A stretch of 64,000 bases of DNA from Streptomyces sp. CG 926 (GCF_003148825.1 NZ_QGGZ01000010.1:1-64000); one strand, 5' to 3'; counted from the stretch's first letter, positions 8,360 to 17,388 are shown. Numbers and translations are program-made. Notes: generated by a model from the letters alone, not told the origin.

Positions 8360-8806
8360 GTGACCTGTGATGTCTGTGGCCATGAGATGCGGCGAATGCC
8401 GGTGGGTGAACCGTCGATGTGGGACATGGCGGTGAAGGACCGCTGGTTCTGCCCCTGGTGCTATGCGTGGACCGAATTCGGATACGACCCGCGCGAGGTC
8501 TCCCGGCCGCAGTACGGCTACATACCGTGGGAGCGAGCGGAATCCCCGCAGCTTTCGGAGGACGTGGCCCACGTGTACGACGTGGCGTACGCGTACTCCG
8601 CCGACGGTCTCGGTGCAACGCTGTGCGGGCCAGCCCATGAGGGCATCACCGCCTCGGCGCACCTGTGGATTTCCGAGTGGCCGAGTGCTTGCGAGGCGTG
8701 CAAGGTGGCGGTTGCGCTCATCGACGAGCGCTGGCCTCTGCATATGCGGAACGGCAACCGGGTCTCTCCCGCCCCACCCCCGGGTTCCGACTGGCCGCCC
8801 TTCTGA
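8360..8806 (+). CDS. Small zinc-ribbon protein
   Basis: The product is 148 residues starting VTCDVCGHEM. Two CxxC knuckles (CDVCGH at residues 3-8 and CPWCYAW near 29-35) form a probable zinc ribbon. The remainder is acidic and ends in a Pro-rich tail. An in-frame ATG at 8312 would add 16 residues, and neither start has a strong ribosome binding site. The gene is divergent from the SUKH-like gene with 99 bp between them, so they may share regulation. An IS5 fragment begins 33 bp downstream. The function is unknown. Confidence 0.65.
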   Translation: MTCDVCGHEMRRMPVGEPSMWDMAVKDRWFCPWCYAWTEFGYDPREVSRPQYGYIPWERAESPQLSEDVAHVYDVAYAYSADGLGATLCGPAHEGITASAHLWISEWPSACEACKVAVALIDERWPLHMRNGNRVSPAPPPGSDWPPF

Positions 8807-8839
8807 CGCCCCTTCAGATCATCTGATCGTTGGTCCGAT

Positions 8840-8925
8840 GTGTCGTTGACTGACGCCCAGTGGGTCCGCATTGAGCCGTTGCTGCCGGACCGGTCCCCGA
8901 AGCGGGGCCGGCGGTCGCCATCCCC
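8840..8925 (+). pseudogene. IS5-family transposase, N-terminal scrap
   Basis: GTG 8840 begins a frame reading SLTDAQWVRIEPLLPDRSPK, the exact opening of a common Streptomyces IS5-group transposase. The homology stops after about 28 residues (near 8925) with unrelated sequence following. Confidence 0.7.
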
Positions 8926-9459
8926 GTTTCGCAGGCAGCTCATGCCAACTCGGGAAACCGCTGCCCGTACCACTACGTCTGCGCATACGAAACCGTCAGC
9001 GTCGGCTACGGAAGCATCCAGCCTCTGACCGGACACGAGAACCGGTGACAGTACCCACGACGCGTGTTGAACGTCTCCATCTTCAATACGCGCAACGACG
9101 GCATCGTGCGGACAGTTCGTCGCCCTCGGCAAGGGCATTCTTTCGGACCTCGGCCAGGGCTCGGCGGAGTTTCTCCAGGAGGACTTCCGTGCCGCCGGAG
9201 ACGAGCGAGCGAGCGAGCGGTGAATGGTCGGGGCGTCGGCGAGGTCGTCGCGGGCGCAGTCGAGGAGGAGGCGGAGGGTGGATTCACTGCTGGGGAATGC
9301 CCGGTTCGCCGTCCTCCCGGGGTACGGCGGACCGGCCCCCGAAGCGCTGGCGAGTGGTCGTCATACCCTGCTGATGGCTCCCGACGCGAACCACTGGACG
9401 AGGGGCGCAGCGAGGTCCACCACCAGCACCTTCGCGTCGCGGACTTCGCCCGCGCAGGC
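8926..9459. other. Degenerate region without an intact gene
   Basis: No intact gene was recognised. One plus-strand frame at about 8944-9120 reads CPYHYVCAYETVSVGYGSI, a stop codon, then VLNVSIFNTRNDGIV. This looks like the decayed remnant of a small secreted cysteine-containing protein. Antisense frames near 9115-9310 give short protein-like stretches in two frames (FPSSESTLRLLLDCARDDLA and EVLLEKLRRALAEVRK), which suggests a second decayed gene. Confidence 0.35.
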
Positions 9460-9645
9460 GGACTCCTCGACGCAGAGGAATCGGCGCACTCGCAGCGACA
9501 CCACGACCCGCTTGCCGGCGGTGCGCAGGTCACGGGGAAACCGCAGGTGGGAGCCGTGCATTCGCCTCGGCCAACACCCGCGGCCCGGACAGGCCGCCCC
9601 ACTGGCCGTGGCCCGGGTCTCCACCAGCCCCGCAAGCGCGTTGCG
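9460..9645 (-). pseudogene. ISL3-family transposase, N-terminal fragment
   Basis: The minus-strand translation contains ALAGLVETRATASGAACP, then RRMHGSHLRFPRDLRTAGK and VVVSLRVRRFLC. This is the zinc-finger-like N-terminus of Streptomyces ISL3 transposases. One zinc-ligand cysteine seems lost (GRGC instead of xCGC), and homology ends after about 60 residues. Confidence 0.55.
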
Positions 9646-10182
9646 CGCCGAGACGGGTGTGGAGGCGTTCCGCTGGATGCTGCCGCTTCTTGAGGCTTTC
9701 CCCTTCGACGCCGAGGAGGCCATCGGGTGCGCGGAAGCCGGCCCGTGCTCGGGCCGGACCCCAACCCTCGACGGTCCGTAGGTCGCCCATCGGTTCTCAG
9801 GCCAGGCGGTGTGGTCGTCCGTGTCGACCTGGAGGACGAGCAGGTCGTCCACCGGGGGTCCAGGCAGCACACCGCCGCAGGCCCCCTACACGGTCACTGC
9901 GCTGTTCACACGCTCCAGCAGGTCCAGGAGCTCCGGGTCCACCGGTGGCATGCCCTGACACAGCACAGCCGGGCTGTAGGTACACGCATGCGCCGTTTCA
10001 CCCGGATGTCCGCCGACGGGAGGCCGGCCGAGGTGACTGCCCGTACATGCGTTTGTCATCGGCCGGACGGGGCTAGGCGTAGAGCTGCGGGTGGTGGTCT
10101 TCGCGGATCGGACGGTCACGAGGCTGCCACCCGGGACGCTCCTGAACCGCATCGGCGTCCTGCTTCGAGAGAGGAAGGCTCC
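9646..10182. other. Debris and upstream region of catalase
   Basis: No intact gene is seen. Positions 10055-10072 (GTCATCGGCCGGACGGGG) resemble the end of the IS5-type element at 95-1591 and probably mark an old IS end. The last 100 bp should hold the catalase promoter. No clear operator was recognised. Confidence 0.4.
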
Positions 10183-11703
10183 ATGACCAACGTTCCACCG
10201 GCCACCACCACCGATTCGGGCGCACCCGTCGAGAGCGACGAGCACTCGCTCACCGCGGGTCCCGGCGGGCCGGTCCTGCTCCAGGACGCCTACCTGATCG
10301 AGCAGATGGCCCAGTTCAACCGGGAGCGGATCCCCGAGCGGCAGCCGCACGCCAAGGGCAGCGGCGCCTTCGGCCACTTCGAGGTGACCCATGACGTCAG
10401 CGCGTACACCAAGGCCGCCGTCTTCCAGCCGGGCGTACGCACCGAGCTGCTGGCCCGGTTCTCGACCGTCGCGGGCGAGCGCGGGAGCCCGGACACCTGG
10501 CGCGACCCGCGCGGATTCGCGCTGAAGTTCTACACCACCGACGGCAACTACGACATGGTCGGCAACAACACGCCGGTCTTCTTCGTCAAGGACCCGATGA
10601 AGTTCCAGCACTTCATCCGCTCCCAGAAACGCCGCGCCGACAACAACCTCCGCGACCACGACATGCAGTGGGACTTCTGGACCCTCTCCCCCGAGTCGGC
10701 CCACCAGGTGACCTGGCTGATGGGCGACCGCGGGATCCCGCGTACCTGGCGGCACATGAACGGGTACACCTCGCACACGTACATGTGGATCAACGCCGCC
10801 GGTGAGCGGTTCTGGGTGAAGTACCACTTCAAGACCGACCAGGGCGTCGAGTGCTTCACTCAGGACGAGGCCGACCAGATGGCCTCGGCCGACACCGACT
10901 ACCACACGCGCGACCTCTTCGAGCACATCCGGGACGGGGAGTTCCCCAGCTGGACCCTGTACGTGCAGGTGATGCCCTACGAGGACGCCGAGGGATACCG
11001 GTTCAACCCGTTCGACCTGACGAAGGTGTGGCCGCACGGCGACTACCCGCTGATCCAGGTCGGCCGGATGACGCTGGACCGCAACCCCACGGACCACCAC
11101 GCCGAAATCGAACAGGCCGCGTTCCAGCCGAACAACTTCGTCCCCGGCATCGGCCCGAGCCCGGACCGGATGCTGCTGGGCCGGCTCTTCTCGTACGCCG
11201 ATGCGCACCGCCACCGCATCGGCGGGAACTACCAGCAGCTCCCGGTCAACGCCCCGGTCGTGGACGTGCACACGTACTCCAAGGACGGCGCGATGGCCTT
11301 CCGGAAGACGACCGACCCGGTCTACGCGCCGAACTCCAAGGGCGGTCCGGCGGCCGACACCGAGCGGTACGGCCGGCCGCCGAGCTGGGAGACCGACGGG
11401 GCGATCACCCGCAGCGCCTACGTGTCGCACGCCGAGGACGACGACTGGGGCCAGGCGGGCACGATGGTCCGCGAGGTCCTGGACGACGCGGCCCGCGACC
11501 GGCTGGTGGAAAACGTCGTGGGGCACCTCCTGAACGGGGTGACCGAGCCGGTCCTGGAGCGCGCCTTCCAGTACTGGTCCAACATCGACAAGTCGATCGG
11601 CGAGCGCATCGCGCAGGGCGTACGCGCCAAGGCGGCTGAGAAGGACCCGAAGGCGGCCCAGCAAGGCAACCCGGCACGGAGCAGCATGCAGGGCAAGGCC
11701 TGA
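10183..11703 (+). CDS. Monofunctional heme catalase
   Basis: The product is 506 residues from ATG 10183, preceded by GAGGAAGG. It converts hydrogen peroxide to water and oxygen in the cytosol. The distal histidine lies in RIPERQPHAKG (His56), the partner asparagine in MVGNNTPVFF (Asn128), and the proximal heme-ligand tyrosine in RLFSYADAHRHR (near residue 337). Length and motif spacing fit a small-subunit catalase. No signal peptide is present. The gene stands alone, with IS debris upstream and a decayed region downstream, and no adjacent peroxide regulator is visible. Confidence 0.95.
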   Translation: MTNVPPATTTDSGAPVESDEHSLTAGPGGPVLLQDAYLIEQMAQFNRERIPERQPHAKGSGAFGHFEVTHDVSAYTKAAVFQPGVRTELLARFSTVAGERGSPDTWRDPRGFALKFYTTDGNYDMVGNNTPVFFVKDPMKFQHFIRSQKRRADNNLRDHDMQWDFWTLSPESAHQVTWLMGDRGIPRTWRHMNGYTSHTYMWINAAGERFWVKYHFKTDQGVECFTQDEADQMASADTDYHTRDLFEHIRDGEFPSWTLYVQVMPYEDAEGYRFNPFDLTKVWPHGDYPLIQVGRMTLDRNPTDHHAEIEQAAFQPNNFVPGIGPSPDRMLLGRLFSYADAHRHRIGGNYQQLPVNAPVVDVHTYSKDGAMAFRKTTDPVYAPNSKGGPAADTERYGRPPSWETDGAITRSAYVSHAEDDDWGQAGTMVREVLDDAARDRLVENVVGHLLNGVTEPVLERAFQYWSNIDKSIGERIAQGVRAKAAEKDPKAAQQGNPARSSMQGKA

Positions 11704-12147
11704 GCGTTCGCGTACGGACCTGCTCCACGGGCGCGCGGACCTGAGCGCGGCGCCGCAGCACGGTGCAGGCGGCCGCCGAGGGGCCTGCGGCGGCGCCCTC
11801 TCCCGGCCGCCGCCAACTCGGCACAGGACCGGACGCGGCCATGCACTGACCGCAGATCACCGGCCGCAGCCGCGGTGAGCAACACCGTCACACCCACCCC
11901 GGCTGCGACTGAGCGCTTCGGTTGGCTGGTCACGTACAACCGCCGAACAGTGGTGACGCCTCGCTCCCGTCCCGAGTGGGACGGGCTGCGAGTGTCGGTC
12001 ATGGTTGCACCAACTTGGAACAGCCCGCGGACACCGGCGATCACAGCCACGCAGACATGGTCGGTCCGCCCCGACACCGAGCGGGAACGCGGCGCCCACT
12101 ACCGCGGGCACGGGCCGCGGAGCTCCATGGCGTTCAGGGCGGACTGC
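11704..12147. other. Intergenic region downstream of catalase
   Basis: No supported gene. GC-rich complementary stretches near 11749-11758 and 11786-11798 could form a transcription terminator for the catalase gene, but the arms are imperfect. Open frames crossing this stretch have no protein-like features. Confidence 0.35.
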
Positions 12148-12455
12148 TCAGATGCCTCCGAGTCGGCGGCATGCCGCTTCGATCAGGGCGCTGCCGGAGT
12201 GCGCGAGGGGGTCGGTCAGGACTGCGTCGATGACGTGGGCGGTCATCTGGGCGAAGGCGCGGAAGTTGCCCCGGGCGCAGCGTTCGTCGGCTCGGGCGAC
12301 GTGCTCTGGTGGTACTTTGCCCCACGCCGGGTGGTAGGCGAGCAGGACGGCCTGGGTCTGGGTGGGGGTGAGCGGCGGGATGTGCCGGCGGGACGTGCCG
12401 GCGGGTCAGGACGCGGGAGGCGAGCTCCGGTATCCGCTGGAGGGCCTCGCTGAGC
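12148..12455 (-). pseudogene. Decayed ATPase-like C-terminal fragment
   Basis: The minus-strand reading gives ALQRIPELASRVLTRRHVPP, then after a shift at a short local duplication (two copies of TGCCGGCGGGAC-like sequence near 12375-12400) PPLTPTQTQAVLLAYHPAW, RCARGNFRAFAQMTAHVIDA and a stop at 12148. The pattern resembles the C-terminus of transposon-linked AAA+ ATPases, but this is a weak resemblance. The fragment lacks the N-terminal nucleotide-binding part. Confidence 0.4.
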
Positions 12456-12722
12456 CTGGACGTGGAGGAGCACGAGTACTACGCCTCGCCGGCCGACGAG
12501 CTGTATCCCACGCGGAGCCCGTTCGCGCTCCACGGCGAGCTGGCGACCCTGTACCTGCAGCAGGCCCAGGCTCAGGAACATCACCACCTGGACGGCGCTG
12601 CGCTGCGAGGGCGGCCTGGACGCACTCATCGAGGCGGAGGCCACCGAGAAGGAACTCGCCCGGTGGCAGGCCGCCGACAGAGACAGGCAGGAAGTCTGGC
12701 CACGGGACCACCACGCTGAAAG
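12456..12722 (+). pseudogene. Frameshifted remnant of an unknown gene
   Basis: A plus-strand frame reads VEEHEYYASPADELYPTRSP and ALHGELATLYLQQAQAQE. A second frame then continues with GGLDALIEAEATEKELARWQ and AADRDRQEVWPRD. Both halves look like real protein sequence, joined by a frameshift near 12590. The family was not recognised. A short hairpin (12711-12727) closes the remnant. Confidence 0.4.
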
Positions 12723-12727
12723 CGTGG
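12711..12727. repeat. Small hairpin CCACGCT-GAA-AGCGTGG
   Basis: A perfect 7-bp stem with a 3-base loop. Its stem is nearly the same as that of the hairpin at 37686-37712. It may be an IS200/IS605-type end remnant or a weak terminator. Confidence 0.4.
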
Positions 12728-12797
12728 ACGGCGCTGGATGGACGCCCGGCCGGCCGCGCAGATCACCACCACTGGAACAAGTCCACAAGGAAAAGAC

Positions 12798-14594
12798 CTA
12801 CTCGACCAGGTCCGCCGCCAGCTCGTCGCGCCAGTGCAGGGACATGCGCAGGCTCAGGACCGTTTCCGCCGCCGCAGGCAGGGGCAGCAGCAGGAACCGG
12901 CGCAGGGCTCCTGCCGCTGTGTCCCGTCCGTGCCACGCCGCAAGGTCGGCGGTGGTGACCGGTCCCGGGTCCGGCTGGTGGCGAGCGGCGTCGAGCAGTC
13001 CGCGGACGGCCCGGGTCTCCGCCTGGATGGTCCGCATGCGCTTGTCGAGGGCCCCGTCGGCCTGGAGGTCCACCGGCTCGCCCCGGCGGGTCTGCTCCAG
13101 CGCCCGGGCGATCTCCGGGTAGCCGTCGATGCCGGTCTCCGAGGCGAGCCGGGCGAGCTGCGCCGCCACCGCGGAGCGCAACCGCTCCGGCGGGGTCAGC
13201 TCCATGAGGGCACCGAGGTCGAAGTCACGGACGACGGTGACCGGGTGCCGCACCTCTGGCAACTCGTCGAGGACCGGCAGCAGCAGCGCGCTGGCCAGCG
13301 GCGCCGCTGCGTCGTCCGCCGGGTCCCAGGTGATGCCGTGCTCCGCGGTCAGGCCTGCCAGCAGCCGCGCGTAAGCGGCTGTGGAGCCCGGCCAGGGATC
13401 GACCCCGATCCGCTGCAACTGCTGTCCGCCGTGCCCGAGTACGGGCTGCCCGTCGGGACCGGTCACGTAGTCCTCACGGGGTGATTCGACCCGGTGGCCC
13501 GCCTGCGGGCGCTCCGTGCCGTCCTCCACTACGGTCACGCGTACCTCGGGCCCCTCCTTCGCCAGTCGCAGCACCCTGGTTCCGCGGGACAGCCGTGACA
13601 GCACCTCGGGACGGCCGAACTGGGCGTCACCGCCTTCCTGCGTGGCGTACGACCACCCATCGCCGCAGGACCCCGCCCGGACCATCGGGCGGTGCGCGGC
13701 CCAGGCCGCACCGGCGGACAGCCGCGCCTGCTCCCGGCTGCGTGGCCCGGCGGTCGCGGGCACGGCGCCCAGCCGTTCCAGCAGTTGTCCGGGGTCGATG
13801 CCCGCAACGAACACTACGTCCGGCTGAACGGGCCGTGCGGGCTCGGGTCCGAAGAATCCACCGCTTCCGACGGAGATGCCGATGTACGCCCCATAGCGCT
13901 GCGGGGCGGGCGGGGCCGGCTCGGCCGCGGGTGGGACCTGCGGCTCGGCCTCGCCGGCGGCGAGGCCCAGAGCGGACGTGGGGTCGGCGACGACCGTCCC
14001 GCCGCCGTCCCAGATCAGCCGACCCCCGTGGGCCAGGGGTGTCCGCCCATCGAAGGGCAGGCCGTTCTCCAAGGCCGCGGCGAAGTCGGAGAGGACGTGC
14101 CGCAGTCCCTGCCAGGGGGTGAAGGTCGAACCCGTCTCGTCGAAGTACCGTCCGATGCGCCCGTGGTGCGGGCCGGGCCGGGTGACCAGGAACAGTCCGT
14201 CGGAAGACTGCCGGCCGATACCCAGGGTGATCAGCAAGCGCTCATACGGCCAGTACGCGAACTCGTCGCGCTCCTCCTCGTCGAGGCCGGCCTCCTCCTC
14301 CGCGACATCCCCACCGGCCTCGCGCAGAAACTCGGCGCTCCGGACGATCTCCCCGACTCCCGACAGTGGTCCGTAGTAGTCGAGCGTGAGCGTTCCGTCC
14401 TGGAGCTCCACACCATCGTGCCGCAACAACGACTCCCTCAGGTCTGGCGGGAAGGTCACCCCCAGCCGGAGTTCGGCCGCCTCGATGTCCGCCAGGCGGG
14501 TCGGCGGTCGCAGCAGCACGTGGGTGACGGGGGCGTACCGCTCGAGCCAACTCTCGATGCGGTCCCAGGACTCATCCACCGTCAACATGATCAT
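12798..14594 (-). CDS. Large protein with N-terminal SUKH (SMI1/KNR4) domain
   Basis: The product is 598 residues from ATG 14594. Residues 1-170 match the SUKH pattern: IESWLERYAP, then AELRLGVTFPPDLRESLLRH-DG and later FTPWQGLRHVLSDFAAALENG. A Pro/Ala-rich linker near residues 225-240 leads to a second, mostly helical region of unknown type that ends at residue 598. There is no signal peptide or membrane segment. SUKH domains commonly serve as immunity domains in toxin systems, but a housekeeping role is equally possible for this long form. No Shine-Dalgarno is seen, and TAGGGT at 14602-14607 (minus strand) sits seven bases before the ATG, which fits leaderless transcription. The gene is isolated. 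Confidence 0.75.
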   Translation of the reverse strand: MIMLTVDESWDRIESWLERYAPVTHVLLRPPTRLADIEAAELRLGVTFPPDLRESLLRHDGVELQDGTLTLDYYGPLSGVGEIVRSAEFLREAGGDVAEEEAGLDEEERDEFAYWPYERLLITLGIGRQSSDGLFLVTRPGPHHGRIGRYFDETGSTFTPWQGLRHVLSDFAAALENGLPFDGRTPLAHGGRLIWDGGGTVVADPTSALGLAAGEAEPQVPPAAEPAPPAPQRYGAYIGISVGSGGFFGPEPARPVQPDVVFVAGIDPGQLLERLGAVPATAGPRSREQARLSAGAAWAAHRPMVRAGSCGDGWSYATQEGGDAQFGRPEVLSRLSRGTRVLRLAKEGPEVRVTVVEDGTERPQAGHRVESPREDYVTGPDGQPVLGHGGQQLQRIGVDPWPGSTAAYARLLAGLTAEHGITWDPADDAAAPLASALLLPVLDELPEVRHPVTVVRDFDLGALMELTPPERLRSAVAAQLARLASETGIDGYPEIARALEQTRRGEPVDLQADGALDKRMRTIQAETRAVRGLLDAARHQPDPGPVTTADLAAWHGRDTAAGALRRFLLLPLPAAAETVLSLRMSLHWRDELAADLVE

Positions 14595-14805
14595 GCCCGA
14601 TACCCTAGGCGCGAGCACTGACATCGGCCGGAGGGCTGTCCGTAGTCCCCTCAGGCCGGCCACCAGCCTGTGTCAGTCGCCCGTGTCACCGAGGACAACG
14701 TAGGCAGAGGTGTGGCGGTCGGGAGACCAAGCCATCCGCGCAGCTGGATGCGCGAGGTCGAGCCCAGGAAGGAATGGCGTCAGGCGTCCCCCATAGGTCG
14801 ACGGT

Positions 14806-14817
14806 CGACATATGTCG
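14806..14817. promoter_or_regulatory. Palindrome in the PadR promoter
   Basis: CGACATATGTCG is a perfect 12-bp palindrome 23 bp before the PadR start. The core ACATATGT resembles PadR half-sites (ATGT/ACAT). It overlaps a possible -35 hexamer TCGACA (14805-14810), which fits autorepression. The assignment is inferred from position. Confidence 0.5.
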
Positions 14818-14840
14818 GCTACAGATCTATGGTGGCTTGC

Positions 14841-15212
14841 GTGGACACCCAAGCCCTGCGCGAACCGACTCTCCTCATCCTCACCGCGATCGCCGACGCC
14901 CCACGGCACGGGTACGCGATCGCCCAGGAGGTCGAGAAGATCTCGGAAGGCGGCATGAAGATACGTACGGGAACCCTGTACGGCGCCCTCGAACGGCTCC
15001 TCGACCAGGGGCTCATCGCCGTCCACGAGGAAGAGGTGGTCGACGGCCGCAGGCGGCGTAGCTACGCGCCGGCGCCACAAGGGTGCGAGGTCCTGGCCGC
15101 CGAGGCGGCACGGATCGCCCGCACCGCCCAGAAGGCCACCCGGCGGCTCGGACTCGGCGCGAAGGCCGCGCCCGGCCCGGCCGGCTTCGCGGCGGGGACG
15201 GTGACGGCGTGA
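14841..15212 (+). CDS. PadR-family transcriptional regulator
   Basis: The product is 123 residues. GTG 14841 is chosen because family members typically begin DTQALREPT and because TATGGT (14828-14833) sits seven bases upstream as a likely -10 box, giving a leaderless message. An ATG at 14829 is the alternative. The winged helix covers about residues 1-80 (LTAIADAPRHGYAIAQEVE, then MKIRTGTLYGALERLLDQGL, then RRRSYAPAPQG). A short C-terminal helix follows, as in small PadR proteins. Its stop overlaps the start of the membrane-protein gene by four bases (GTGA), so the pair is coupled and the regulator probably controls it. Confidence 0.9.
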   Translation: MDTQALREPTLLILTAIADAPRHGYAIAQEVEKISEGGMKIRTGTLYGALERLLDQGLIAVHEEEVVDGRRRRSYAPAPQGCEVLAAEAARIARTAQKATRRLGLGAKAAPGPAGFAAGTVTA

Positions 15213-16084
15213 CTGCGCTGCTGAGGCTCTACCCGGCCGGATTCCGGCGGGAGTTCGGCGACGAGATCGCCATGGCCCACCGCGAGGCCACGCTCGGAGC
15301 GGGCCGGGCCGCCCGGATCCGGGAGGCCCTGGACATCACCGGGCACGCCCTGCGCATGCGTCTCGGGATCGCGTCGGCCCGGCGCTCCGGGCGGCTCCTC
15401 GCGGCGGTGGCCCCGTTCGCCGTCGCGGCCGTCGGGGCGAGCGCGGTCTGGTGGACCGGGATGATGCTGCCTGCCGTTACAGCACCCGTCCTGCCCGCGG
15501 AACTCACCGTCCCGTTCATCCTGCTGGCGGCGACCCACTTGGTGATGGTGCTGGGCGCCGCGACCGCCCTGAGCGGCCGTTGGACCGCGGGCGTCTGGAC
15601 CGTGGCGGCGGGCTGCGCGGCGACGGCGGTCATCGACCTGTACAGGCTCGGCGGAGGCCTCGAGCTCGTGTTCTTCGTGAGGACACCGCTGTTCCTCGCC
15701 GCGTTGGCGGCCCTGCTCTGCCCAGCCGACCTGCGCTCGCAGCCGCGCGTCCGTACGGCGGCCGGACTGGCCGCCGTGCTGGTATGGACGGCGCTCCTGA
15801 CCGGCGTGCTGACCCTGGGCCTCCTGCCGGAGTCGGCCGGCGCCCTCCGCTTCGCCGTACCGGCAGCAGCCGGACTTGCCCTGGCCGGACGCCCCGCGTT
15901 CGCCCGGCTGCGCACGGCACCCGCCGTTCTCCTCGCGGCCCTGCCCTTCACCGTGCTCGGCATGGCCGTCTGGGGCTGGGGCCTCTTCACCGGACCTGTC
16001 CTCGTCTGCCTTCTCCTCGCCGCCGCAACCGCGGTGAGCATCCGCCGACGCCGCAGCAACAGGCCCCCGGCAGCCGACGCCTGA
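15209..16084 (+). CDS. Membrane protein coupled to PadR regulator
   Basis: The product is 291 residues. The cytoplasmic N-terminus reads LYPAGFRREFGDEIAMAHRE, a conserved motif of PadR-linked membrane proteins in actinomycetes. About seven or eight hydrophobic segments follow (for example near residues 60-80, 95-115, 120-140, 150-165, 180-200 and 240-270), ending in an Arg-rich tail. No catalytic or transport motif is visible. The GTG start overlaps the PadR stop, so translation is coupled. The function is unknown, and a PadR-controlled stress or permease accessory role is a guess from context. Confidence 0.82.
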   Translation: MTALLRLYPAGFRREFGDEIAMAHREATLGAGRAARIREALDITGHALRMRLGIASARRSGRLLAAVAPFAVAAVGASAVWWTGMMLPAVTAPVLPAELTVPFILLAATHLVMVLGAATALSGRWTAGVWTVAAGCAATAVIDLYRLGGGLELVFFVRTPLFLAALAALLCPADLRSQPRVRTAAGLAAVLVWTALLTGVLTLGLLPESAGALRFAVPAAAGLALAGRPAFARLRTAPAVLLAALPFTVLGMAVWGWGLFTGPVLVCLLLAAATAVSIRRRRSNRPPAADA

Positions 16085-16530
16085 CAGCGGCCGGCGCCGC
16101 AAGCCGTACCCCGCGCACAACCCTTAAGCCTTTCACGTGGGTTTCGGTGACCAGGGCTATGGACGCACCCGAACCGGCATCGGGAAGAGGTCCCGGTGCC
16201 GGGCCCGCGGATCGCCGGAACCACCATGCGGACGCCCAACCCGAGTGCCGCCAAGCCGGGACCAGTACGGCAAAGACCTGCCGAGCGCCCCCTCACGCAC
16301 AGACCGAGAGGCATTCCCGGTCAAGGCCTGCACCCACGGCTGCGATACGGGCCCGCGCCGCATCCGCCTCAGATGAGCGACAACCGGCGGTCGTGGTCGA
16401 CCGCGCGTCCGGTCAGCCGGCGAGTACCGCCTCGGTCCATGCAAGAACGTCCCGGCGGCGGTCGTCCTCGCCGAAGACGGCGAGCATGTCGGCCGGCCGG
16501 CCCGCCGGGGCGGCGGCCTGCTCCGGTGAC
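16085..16530. other. Intergenic region, nothing recognised
   Basis: No coding frame with protein-like composition was found apart from short stretches. The minus strand near 16432-16530 carries a readable tail (DMLAVFGEDDRRRDVLAWTE then a stop) that continues into the dispersed repeat to the right and may be the end of a decayed gene. Confidence 0.35.
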
Positions 16531-16683
16531 TCCTTCCGGAGGAGGCGCCGGCAGGCATGCGCGTTGCGGGTCGTACGGATCGTGTGGGGCTCGGGTCGGT
16601 ACGGGTGGCCCGGCAACGCAGGGCGGTCACGATGACCAGTTCGATGGTCTCGCGTAGTTCGGTGCGCCGGCAGAGGGTGAGCC
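16531..16683. repeat. Dispersed repeat, copy A
   Basis: This 153-bp stretch aligns without gaps to 34174-34326 and begins TCCTTCCGGAGGAGG in both copies. Identity is high in the first 60 bp and drifts to the right. On the minus strand both copies can be read as short protein segments (ARNAHACRRLLRKES here), so it is probably the remnant of a gene family rather than a regulatory repeat. A 49-codon plus-strand frame (16684-16833, LIAEITGQATADLALADGSD) adjoins it and may be another gene tail. Confidence 0.6.
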
Positions 16684-16842
16684 ATGCGCGGGTGGTCCCA
16701 GCACGGTGAAGAGCGGACGCCCGGCCTGATCGCCGAGATCACCGGGCAGGCCACCGCGGACCTCGCCCTCGCGGACGGCTCCGACATCTCGACCAGCCTC
16801 AGGGCCGCCGAGGTCACGCTCGTCGAACTCTGAACGGCCGAA

Positions 16843-16871
16843 ACGGCCCGCCGGATGAACCGACGGGCCGT
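16843..16871 (-). terminator. Hairpin terminator after the lipoprotein gene
   Basis: ACGGCCCG (16843-16850) pairs with CGGGCCGT (16864-16871), 20 bp beyond the lipoprotein stop codon. There is no U-tract, as is usual in Streptomyces. It would end the LamG-Rhs-lipoprotein transcript. Confidence 0.5.
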
Positions 16872-16890
16872 CACGAAACGCCAACTCGAC

Positions 16891-17346
16891 TTACGGAGTC
16901 GTTGTTTCCTTGGTCCGGGTGAACCGGTCGCTGAAGGTGCAGACTTCATCGAAGTCTGTCGAGACGCAGAGTTCGCCGCTCTTGAGCACGCTCAGCATGA
17001 TACTGCAGTCACCTTGGGGGATTTCGGTGAAACTCACTGCGATCGTATCGCCGGCCGACGCTTCCTTTGACATCGCCACGTACCCGGCCGGGGACTCTTT
17101 CTCTACATAGAAGCCCCAGCTCCCGCGCCCTGTTCCGGTGGGGCAGCCCTTCGCCAGCGAAGGGTCGAACTTCAGCCCCTGCGAGGTGAAGGTGTGGTCC
17201 GCCGCAAAAGACAGGCGGACGCCGGCTTCCGTTGACCAGTTCCCTTCGATGTCGCCCGCCTCCGCCGCGCCTTTGCCCTCTCCTGCACCGCCGCACGCCG
17301 AGAGAAGAAGAACGAATGCCAGGAGGAATAGTCGACGGCCGCGCAT
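16891..17346 (-). CDS. Small lipoprotein downstream of the Rhs gene, candidate immunity protein
   Basis: The product is 151 residues. Residues 1-18 form a lipoprotein signal peptide ending in the lipobox LSAC with the acylated cysteine at 18, so the protein should be anchored on the outer face of the membrane. The mature part is beta-rich (IEGNWSTEAGVRLSFAADHT and others), with cysteines in KGCPTG, QGDCSIM, GELCVS and DEVCTF, which suggests disulfides. It lies 42 bp downstream of the giant Rhs gene on the same strand and ends at a terminator. In polymorphic toxin loci the gene directly after the toxin usually encodes immunity. That role is inferred from position and exported location only. 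Confidence 0.8.
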   Translation of the reverse strand: MRGRRLFLLAFVLLLSACGGAGEGKGAAEAGDIEGNWSTEAGVRLSFAADHTFTSQGLKFDPSLAKGCPTGTGRGSWGFYVEKESPAGYVAMSKEASAGDTIAVSFTEIPQGDCSIMLSVLKSGELCVSTDFDEVCTFSDRFTRTKETTTP

Positions 17347-17388
17347 GTGGTCTCCACAGTCTTCTGAGTTGGCGATGTGAGTGAGCTT

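Noticed and set aside
9886..11664. A 592-codon minus-strand frame antisense to catalase
   Set aside because: It is the complement of a well-supported gene with characteristic Val/Gly/Arg shadow composition.
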